Assembly: GCA_902796865.1 (NCBI GenBank)
Contig: CADBQZ010000109.1
Span: 1 to 8,789, forward strand
DNA from: an uncultured Ruminococcus sp.
GTDB taxonomy: Bacteria; Bacillota; Clostridia; Oscillospirales; Ruminococcaceae
Direction: 5' to 3'
DNA: 8,789 nucleotides
The position numbers were made by a program, and so were the translations under genes. The notes under the pieces are model-generated. The model saw only the letters and a program-made list of their open reading frames with translations. It was not told the DNA's origin and did no database searches. Below are positions 1 to 4,194 of the stretch, in pieces. Each line of letters starts with the position of its first letter. The first letter of the stretch is position 1.

Positions 1-74
1 GGAATTAGCTCATCTGGTAGAGCGCCACCTTGCCAAGGTGGAGGTAGCGAGTTCGAGCCTCGTATTCCGCTCCA
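1..74 (+). tRNA. tRNA-Gly (anticodon GCC), 5' end cut by window
   Basis: The cloverleaf reads clearly. The anticodon stem CCACC (25-29) pairs with GGTGG (37-41) around a seven-base loop with anticodon GCC at 32-34. The T arm carries GTTCGAGCC and the 3' end encodes CCA (72-74). The 3' acceptor strand ATTCCGC needs GCGGAAT as partner, but the window starts at GGAAT, so the first two bases lie just outside. It decodes GGC/GGU glycine codons. It is followed on the same strand by tRNA-Cys 66 nt downstream, so the two probably share a transcript. Confidence 0.97.
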
Positions 75-79
75 TTTAT

Positions 80-139
80 TTTAAGGCATATTTGCTCGCA
101 AGGGTGAATATAATTTAGTATAATCTGGATTGCCTTAAA
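80..139 (+). repeat. 9-bp inverted repeat in the tRNA-Gly/tRNA-Cys spacer
   Basis: TTTAAGGCA at 80-88 is the exact reverse complement of TGCCTTAAA at 131-139. The two arms enclose 42 nt that fill most of the spacer between the tRNA genes. Two TATAAT hexamers (109-114 and 119-124) lie inside. The second is placed well for a start just before tRNA-Cys, but no good -35 sits 16-18 bp upstream of either. In a joint transcript the arms could form a stem that sets apart the spacer for tRNA processing; this is inference. Confidence 0.4.
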
Positions 140-140
140 T

Positions 141-214
141 GGCGCTATAGCCAAGTGGTAAGGCGTGGGTCTGCAACACCCTGATCCCCAGTTCAAATCT
201 GGGTGGCGCCTCCA
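141..214 (+). tRNA. tRNA-Cys (anticodon GCA)
   Basis: The acceptor GGCGCTA (141-147) pairs with TGGCGCC (204-210), and discriminator T plus encoded CCA end at 214. The D stem is GCC/GGC (150-152/162-164). The anticodon loop CTGCAAC carries GCA at 173-175. The T arm is CCCAG-TTCAAAT-CTGGG. It decodes UGC/UGU. One oddity is that the outermost anticodon-stem pair (166 with 182) is T opposite T, leaving a four-pair stem; all other stems are intact, so it should still fold. A terminator follows 15-20 nt downstream, which ends the tRNA unit. Confidence 0.97.
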
Positions 215-228
215 GTGCATAAAGCACT

Positions 229-267
229 AAAAAACGTGTCTGTTTATCAGGCACGTTTTTATTTTTT
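229..267. terminator. Bidirectional intrinsic terminator between tRNA-Cys and the convergent 281-aa gene
   Basis: ACGTGTCTG (234-242) pairs with CAGGCACGT (248-256) over nine pairs, one of them G-T, around the loop TTTAT. On the plus strand it is followed by TTTTTATTTTTT (256-267), giving a classic Rho-independent terminator for the tRNA unit. On the minus strand the other flank is six A residues (229-234), which read as six U, so the same hairpin can also end the convergent transcript whose stop codon is at 368. A second small hairpin, GTGC-ATAAA-GCAC (215-227), lies just before it. Confidence 0.85.
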
Positions 268-367
268 ATTGGTTTGCTGAAATTTGAAAAAATATATATA
301 GTTAATTTTGATGCTTAAATTATAATAATTGCACGATATGACAGCGTTATTTTTGGCTCGAACTGAA

Positions 368-1213
368 TTAATTGTGAGTTTTAAAATTTATCTGCACGGG
401 GCTATCCTTCTGAGGAGTATTCTCTTTAATTTCAGTATAAGCCTTTTTTGCTTTTGAACGCTTTACTTTTAAAGCTTCCGGACTGTTTTCCACTTCAAAT
501 ATCGTTTTCCTGCTTTCGATAAGATCGGTAATTTTATTTTCATCAGAGCTTTTGGTATCATCTTTTTTGTCGGCTTCAGTGTCCTCAGATATTTTTGATG
601 CCTTAGCACTGTCACATACAGCCTGCTGCTTTGCTTCATGAGTTTCTTTTTCGACCTTGTGTACTTCTTCCTCGGTCGGAAGCTTTTCATACTCGCCGCT
701 CTTTACAAATTTTGCGGATATCCTGTTTATTTTTTCAAGTTTAGCCATTTCAGAAGCGGCAATAGAAAGCTTTGTACCTTCCGGTATGTTGGGGTCATTC
801 TTTACACTGTTTATTTTTGAAAGCGTTCCATTTACCTTATTTACTTTGAGACGCTCTGCTTCATCTTTTGTTTTACAGTGTTTCAGGTCATGCTCATACT
901 TTTTTTCTTCCAGTTTGTCGTTTTTTACCTTTTCATAGAGCGTGGGATTTTTAGTCTTTAAATATTTCATCTCAGCTTCTGAAAGTTCAGCCCCTGCCGC
1001 AAGCTTGTCATTGATCTTATTAAGTGTATCATCGTTTTCGTGTTTTTCCTGCTGTTCTTTATACCATGCTTTAAAGCTGTCGTTTTTACGTTCCATCTCG
1101 GTCTTTTTTGATTCTGACTGAAAATCACCGGTTTTCTTTTTTTGATCCCATTTATTTTGCATTCCTAAGTTCTTGGCATACTGTGATGCCGAACCGATAA
1201 TATTAAGATCCAT
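368..1213 (-). CDS. Uncharacterised highly charged soluble protein (281 aa)
   Basis: Function is not recognised. The frame is supported by a textbook Shine-Dalgarno sequence (AGGAGGT, complement of 1220-1226) six bases before the ATG and by a promoter at 1259-1287. The protein is rich in Lys, Glu, Asp and Ser and has no signal peptide or membrane segment, so it is probably cytoplasmic. A core at about residues 60-180 looks the most ordered and helical, with LSEAEMKYLKTKNPTLYEKV at 78-96 (approximate), a CKTKDEAERL stretch at 113-122 and a DPNIPEGTKL turn at 140-149. From about 180 to the end it is low-complexity, charged and probably disordered. There are only two cysteines (113 and 200). From memory, similar core segments occur in unnamed proteins of Lachnospiraceae and Ruminococcaceae; this was not checked. 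It is convergent with the tRNA unit and divergent from the mtnN operon, so context gives no clue to its role. Confidence 0.85.
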   Translation of the reverse strand: MDLNIIGSASQYAKNLGMQNKWDQKKKTGDFQSESKKTEMERKNDSFKAWYKEQQEKHENDDTLNKINDKLAAGAELSEAEMKYLKTKNPTLYEKVKNDKLEEKKYEHDLKHCKTKDEAERLKVNKVNGTLSKINSVKNDPNIPEGTKLSIAASEMAKLEKINRISAKFVKSGEYEKLPTEEEVHKVEKETHEAKQQAVCDSAKASKISEDTEADKKDDTKSSDENKITDLIESRKTIFEVENSPEALKVKRSKAKKAYTEIKENTPQKDSPVQINFKTHN

Positions 1214-1251
1214 GCTGTTACCTCCTTTTTATATTACAACTATACTTTTCT

Positions 1252-1287
1252 TTATCTTATTATTCGACAGCAAAACAGCATTTTCAA
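1252..1287 (-). promoter_or_regulatory. Predicted sigma-A promoter of the 281-aa gene
   Basis: Read on the minus strand, TTGAAA (1282-1287) is a five-of-six match to the -35 box and AATAAT (1259-1264) a five-of-six match to the -10 box, separated by exactly 17 bp. Transcription would start near 1252, leaving a leader of about 38 nt that contains the Shine-Dalgarno sequence. It lies back to back with the plus-strand promoter at 1330-1358. Confidence 0.6.
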
Positions 1288-1329
1288 CTCGTATTAATAA
1301 TTAGTTCATGATTTATTTAAGATTTGTTC

Positions 1330-1358
1330 TTGATTTTATGAAATATATGTGTTATAAT
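1330..1358 (+). promoter_or_regulatory. Strong predicted sigma-A promoter for a small RNA
   Basis: TTGATT (1330-1335) and a perfect TATAAT (1353-1358) are separated by 17 bp. A TGT at 1350-1352 supplies the extended -10 TG motif. The start should fall near 1365. The first terminator is only about 100 nt further on and the nearest coding gene about 300 nt away, past two predicted terminators, so this promoter most likely serves a short non-coding transcript and not mtnN. Confidence 0.7.
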
Positions 1359-1364
1359 ATATTT

Positions 1365-1470
1365 GCGGTCAGAAAAATATAACGCCGCACAGTGTAGAAC
1401 AACAGATAGAAAAAGACAAAAAACGAAAAAAGAACAAAGAAAGGGGCCGGAGAGATTTCCGGCTTTTTTC
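1365..1470 (+). ncRNA. Candidate small non-coding RNA, about 105 nt, unassigned family
   Basis: The span is bounded by a near-consensus extended -10 promoter and an intrinsic terminator. It contains no ATG, and its only GTG (at about 1390) is followed directly by TAG, so it has no reading frame worth translating. A 5' hairpin can form between GCGGT at the start (about 1365-1369) and GCCGC (1384-1388). The middle, about 1400-1443, is almost pure A and G with few C, and so likely single-stranded. The 3' end is the GC-rich terminator hairpin with six T. This shape (5' stem, open A-rich middle, terminator stem) is usual for regulatory RNAs. I do not recognise it as 6S, tmRNA, SRP RNA or RNase P. 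A leader that attenuates mtnN is an alternative, but mtnN has its own promoter. Confidence 0.5.
1441..1470 (+). terminator. Intrinsic terminator of the candidate small RNA
   Basis: GCCGGA (1446-1451) pairs with TCCGGC (1458-1463), extended inward by a G-T pair and outward by G-T and A-T pairs, and is followed by six T (1464-1469). There is no coding gene directly upstream on this strand, which is part of the case for a small RNA transcript here. Confidence 0.8.
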
Positions 1471-1480
1471 CATTTATAAG

Positions 1481-1505
1481 GGCTGTTTTAAGGACAGCCA
1501 TTTTT
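1481..1505 (+). terminator. Second, weaker terminator-like hairpin
   Basis: GGCTGT (1481-1486) pairs with ACAGCC (1494-1499), followed by A and five T (1501-1505). It lies 11 nt after the first terminator and would act as a backup stop for plus-strand transcripts, insulating the mtnN operon from the promoter at 1330. On the minus strand there is no T run, so it is one-directional. Confidence 0.55.
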
Positions 1506-1520
1506 GTTATATGGATTTTC

Positions 1521-1556
1521 AAGGCGATACCTTACGTTCTTTGTATGGTACGCCTT
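1521..1556. repeat. Long inverted repeat upstream of the mtnN promoter
   Basis: AAGGCG (1521-1526), one unpaired A, and TACC (1528-1531) form an imperfect inverted repeat with GGTACGCCTT (1547-1556): ten pairs with a single bulge and a 15-nt loop. Neither side has a T run (the plus-strand flank is seven A), so it is not a normal terminator. It could be a protein-binding site, part of a longer transcript fold, or a dispersed intergenic repeat unit. With no second copy in the window this cannot be decided. Confidence 0.5.
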
Positions 1557-1575
1557 AAAAAAATCGTTTTTTCTA

Positions 1576-1604
1576 TTGCAGAAAACAGAAAAATCTGCTA
1601 TAAT
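1576..1604 (+). promoter_or_regulatory. Predicted promoter of the mtnN-miaB-mutSL operon
   Basis: TTGCAG (1576-1581) and a perfect TATAAT (1599-1604) are 17 bp apart, with a TGC extended -10 motif at 1596-1598. The start would be near 1611, giving a leader of about 58 nt. GCAGA (1578-1582) and TCTGC (1594-1598) form an inverted repeat lying exactly between the two boxes, a position where a repressor could bind. The leader holds a small GCAG/CTGC hairpin (1625-1640) but no riboswitch I recognise. Confidence 0.7.
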
Positions 1605-1668
1605 AAGATGTGTGTAACCATAAAGCAGTTATTTCGCTGCATTTTAATATATGAAAGGAATGTTTTAA

Positions 1669-2346
1669 ATGGAAACTATTGGTATAATAGGTGCAATGCC
1701 GTCAGAGCTTGCTGATATAAGAGTGCTTCTTAGTGATGCGGTCGTAAAAAAATACGCAGGATTTGAATTCTACGTATGCACATACAAGGGAAAGCTTATA
1801 GTGAGCGCCTGCTGCGGTATAGCAAAGGTAAATGCAGCGCTTTGTGCTCAGGTCATGATAGACAGGTTCGATATTGATGTTATAATCAATACAGGTATCG
1901 CAGGCGGTATGGATACAAATGTGAAGATCTGTGATATAGTAGTATCCGATTCTGTATGCCCGCATGATCTTGAACTTAGATTCCTTGAAAATTATCCTCC
2001 GTATCATTCGATATACGAAGCAGACAAGTCGCTTATCGACGTTGTGTGCAGTGTATGCGATGATAAAAATATACCAAGACATATCGGAAAGATAGTTTCG
2101 GGAGATGCGTTTATTTCTGATAATGCACTTAAAAAGGAAATATGTGACAGGCTTTCTCCTCTTGCAGTTGATATGGAGACTGCGGCTATAGGACAGACAG
2201 CATACAGAAACAATATACCGTTCGTAAGTGTAAGATGTATCTCTGATAATGCTGATGATGAAGGCGAGATGTCATTTGATGAATTTGAAAAGATAGCGGC
2301 AAAGAGAGTTGCAGAAATAGTTATGGATGTAGCCATAAAGCTTTGA
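1669..2346 (+). CDS. mtnN: 5'-methylthioadenosine/S-adenosylhomocysteine nucleosidase
   Basis: The enzyme hydrolyses the N-glycosidic bond of methylthioadenosine, S-adenosylhomocysteine and 5'-deoxyadenosine, releasing adenine in the cytoplasm. It has 225 residues against about 230 in the family. The visible signature is complete: N-terminal GIIGAMPSE with Glu13 (equivalent of E. coli Glu12), VIINTGIAGG at 71-80, SGDAF at 144-148, the substrate-binding VDME at 167-170 (Met169, Glu170), and ISD at 191-193, where Asp193 matches the catalytic Asp197 of E. coli. One difference is that the loop after HD (99-100) reads LELRFLENYPPYH and lacks the FGYxxGQ of the E. coli enzyme. The start is supported by AAAGGA at 1654-1659, nine bases upstream. 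It is the first gene of the operon; miaB follows after 28 nt, and MiaB produces two of this enzyme's substrates. Confidence 0.95.
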   Translation: METIGIIGAMPSELADIRVLLSDAVVKKYAGFEFYVCTYKGKLIVSACCGIAKVNAALCAQVMIDRFDIDVIINTGIAGGMDTNVKICDIVVSDSVCPHDLELRFLENYPPYHSIYEADKSLIDVVCSVCDDKNIPRHIGKIVSGDAFISDNALKKEICDRLSPLAVDMETAAIGQTAYRNNIPFVSVRCISDNADDEGEMSFDEFEKIAAKRVAEIVMDVAIKL

Positions 2347-2374
2347 TAAAACTGCGTGCGGAGTAAAAAATATA

Positions 2375-3754
2375 ATGGAAAATAACATTGCCGAGTATAT
2401 TGATCTTGTAAAAAAGATCACGGAGAAGTATGACTCTCCGCCGACAGCTTGTGTACACAGCTATGGCTGTCAGCTCAATTTCTCAGACGGTGAGAAGATA
2501 AAGGGTCTTGTTTCACAGATGGGATACAGCCTTATTGAAAATGAGGAGAATGCCGATCTGGTCATATTCAATACCTGTGCGGTAAGAGAAAATGCTGAGG
2601 ACAGAGTATTCGGAAACTTAGGCTCGCTAAAGCATTTCAAGGAACAGCGTCCGAATATGATAATAGCTTTTTGCGGTTGTTTAGCGGCACTTGACAAAAC
2701 AGTTGAAAGGATAAACAATTCATATAAATATGTCGATATCTTATTCAGCCCGTCGGCGCTCGATAAACTTCCTAAGCTTATTTCTGAAAAGCTTTCGGAG
2801 GGAAAAAGAGCCTTTGATGTAAATGAATACAGAATGCCTATGGAAGGGCTTGTACAGAAAAGAGACAGCAGTTTCAAAGCTTCTGTTCCGATAATGTTTG
2901 GATGTAATAATTTTTGTACATACTGTATAGTACCGTATGTCAGAGGCAGAGAAAGAAGCCGCAGACCGGAAGATATTATACGAGAAGTTGAATATCTTGT
3001 GGAAAACGGATACAAAGAAATAATGCTTCTCGGGCAAAACGTCAATTCATACGGCAGGGATCTTGACGAGGATATAACATTTCCGGAGCTTTTGAGGAGA
3101 ATAAACGGCATAGACGGTGATTTTATAGTGCGTTTTATGTCATCTCATCCAAAAGATGCCGGCAGGGAACTTATTGATGCTATCATCGAATGCGAAAAGG
3201 TAGGAAAGCATCTTCATCTTCCGGTGCAGAGCGGCAGCGACAGGATACTTTCTGAGATGAACAGGCGGTACACAGCCGAAAAGTATCTTGAAACGATAGA
3301 TTATGCACGCAGCAGGATAGCGGATTTTTCGTTTTCGACTGACATTATTGTTGGATTTCCGAACGAGACAGATGAGGATTTTGAAAAGACCCTTGATATA
3401 ATGCGGTATGTTAAATATGACAATATATATTCGTTTATCTATTCTAAAAGAAGCGGCACAAAGGCAGCACTTATAGATGACAGGATAACCGATGAACAGA
3501 AAGGTATCCGTATGAGAAAGCTGCTCGCACTCCAGCGTGAGATAACTTCCGAAAGCTTTGAACGCTTTATCGGAAGGACGATGCGTGTGCTTGTGGACGG
3601 AACAGATAAGAAAACAGGTATGCTTACAGGAAAAAGCAGTGAATTTGTGATAGTCCGTTTTGAGGGAGACAAGTCTCTTATAGGCAGCTTTGCCGATGTT
3701 GAGATAGTTTCGGCACAAAACTGGGCTGTTACCGGTAAAATAAAGGAGAAATGA
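2375..3754 (+). CDS. miaB: tRNA-2-methylthio-N6-dimethylallyladenosine synthase MiaB
   Basis: This radical-SAM methylthiotransferase adds the 2-methylthio group to i6A37 next to the anticodon of tRNAs reading UNN codons. The N-terminal UPF0004 domain (about 24-140) holds the three auxiliary-cluster cysteines: Cys32 in GCQLN, Cys68 in NTCAVREN and Cys102 in the GC motif (Cys100 is also nearby). The radical-SAM core (about 170-390) has the CxxxCxxC set Cys177, Cys181 and Cys184 in GCNNFCTYCIVPYVRG, then HLPVQSGS at 281-288 and the DIIVGFPNET stretch at 323-332. A TRAM RNA-binding domain ends the protein (about 395-455). The length of 459 residues is normal. The RYxRGRxRS-type segment reads YVRGRERSR, as expected for MiaB and unlike RimO or MtaB. 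GCGGAG at 2358-2363 is the likely ribosome site. The same order (miaB before a YlbF/YmcA gene and mutS) is known in B. subtilis. Confidence 0.95.
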   Translation: MENNIAEYIDLVKKITEKYDSPPTACVHSYGCQLNFSDGEKIKGLVSQMGYSLIENEENADLVIFNTCAVRENAEDRVFGNLGSLKHFKEQRPNMIIAFCGCLAALDKTVERINNSYKYVDILFSPSALDKLPKLISEKLSEGKRAFDVNEYRMPMEGLVQKRDSSFKASVPIMFGCNNFCTYCIVPYVRGRERSRRPEDIIREVEYLVENGYKEIMLLGQNVNSYGRDLDEDITFPELLRRINGIDGDFIVRFMSSHPKDAGRELIDAIIECEKVGKHLHLPVQSGSDRILSEMNRRYTAEKYLETIDYARSRIADFSFSTDIIVGFPNETDEDFEKTLDIMRYVKYDNIYSFIYSKRSGTKAALIDDRITDEQKGIRMRKLLALQREITSESFERFIGRTMRVLVDGTDKKTGMLTGKSSEFVIVRFEGDKSLIGSFADVEIVSAQNWAVTGKIKEK

Positions 3755-3757
3755 ATC

Positions 3758-4165
3758 ATGGACGTTATTGAAAAGGCAAGAGAGCTTGGAAAACTTATTC
3801 AGGCAGATGAAAGATACAAAGCTTATGTCGATGCAAAGGAAAAAAATGATAAGGACGATGAGCTTCAGAAGCTTATCAACACATTTACAGCAAAAAGATA
3901 TGAGCTTAATATGGAAATGTCCAAGACCGACAAGGACGCAGAAAAATTAAAGGAACTTGACGGCGTTATAAAGAATATTTACGGTGAGATAATGGTGAAC
4001 CCTAGTATGGCAGAGTTTAACATCGCAAAAAATGCAATGGACGGTATGCTTTCGGAAATAAACAATATAATCACCGCATCTGCTAATGGTGAAGATCCGG
4101 AAACTTGCCCGTCAAAGCCCAGCGGCTGCCCGGGAAGCTGTGAATCATGCGGCGGCTGTCATTGA
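3758..4165 (+). CDS. YlbF/YmcA-family protein with cysteine-rich C-terminal tail
   Basis: The 135-residue protein is a helical YlbF/YmcA (Com_YlbF) domain at about 2-107, with the typical DVIEKARELGKLI start and a PSMAEFNIAKNAM segment at 82-94. In B. subtilis, YmcA, YlbF and YaaT form a complex that binds Fe-S clusters and helps RNase Y mature mRNAs, affecting sporulation, competence and biofilm. Position just after miaB and before mutS matches B. subtilis ymcA, but only one family member is visible here and a one-to-one match is not certain. The last 19 residues hold five cysteines (117, 124, 128, 131, 134) and a terminal His135, in the spacing C-x6-C-x3-C-x2-C-x2-C-H, fit for a metal or Fe-S cluster. 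The gene starts three bases after the miaB stop, and its AAGGAG (3743-3748) lies inside the end of miaB, so translation is probably coupled. Confidence 0.9.
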   Translation: MDVIEKARELGKLIQADERYKAYVDAKEKNDKDDELQKLINTFTAKRYELNMEMSKTDKDAEKLKELDGVIKNIYGEIMVNPSMAEFNIAKNAMDGMLSEINNIITASANGEDPETCPSKPSGCPGSCESCGGCH

Positions 4166-4194
4166 TATAAAAGCTAATTTACTGGAGGACACTA

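Noticed and set aside
5..220. Minus-strand open frame of 71 codons over both tRNA genes
   Set aside because: It is the antisense of tRNA-Cys and tRNA-Gly. The translated string with PDLNWGSGCCRPTPYH is the familiar false protein made by reading tRNA genes backwards.
308..326. TATAAT at 321-326 after a TTGATG, resembling a promoter
   Set aside because: The boxes are only seven bases apart, the hexamer at the correct 17-bp spacing is a poor match, and there is no plus-strand gene downstream.
1305..1379. Short plus-strand ORF starting with ATG near 1305 (about 24 codons)
   Set aside because: It overlaps the promoter at 1330-1358, has no Shine-Dalgarno sequence, and would be cut by the transcription start at about 1365.
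1511..1558. 15-codon plus-strand ORF beginning MDFQGDTLRS over the 1521-1556 hairpin
   Set aside because: The nearest AAGGA is about 16 nt upstream, too far, and the sequence is dominated by the inverted repeat. More likely structure than coding.
1651..1668. Five-codon ORF (MKGMF) ending right before the mtnN ATG
   Set aside because: It has no ribosome site of its own and overlaps the mtnN Shine-Dalgarno sequence. A tiny coupled leader peptide is possible but not supported.
1605..1668. Possible SAM or SAH riboswitch before mtnN
   Set aside because: The leader is only about 58 nt with one weak hairpin and none of the conserved riboswitch cores; too short for the known large classes.
2470..3111. 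Minus-strand frame of 213 codons inside miaB
   Set aside because: miaB is confirmed by intact cysteine motifs along its whole length. The antisense frame has no ribosome site or recognisable domain and is a codon-bias shadow.
3140..3718. Minus-strand frame of 192 codons inside miaB
   Set aside because: Shadow of the radical-SAM and TRAM coding region; no start signals and a composition unlike a real protein.
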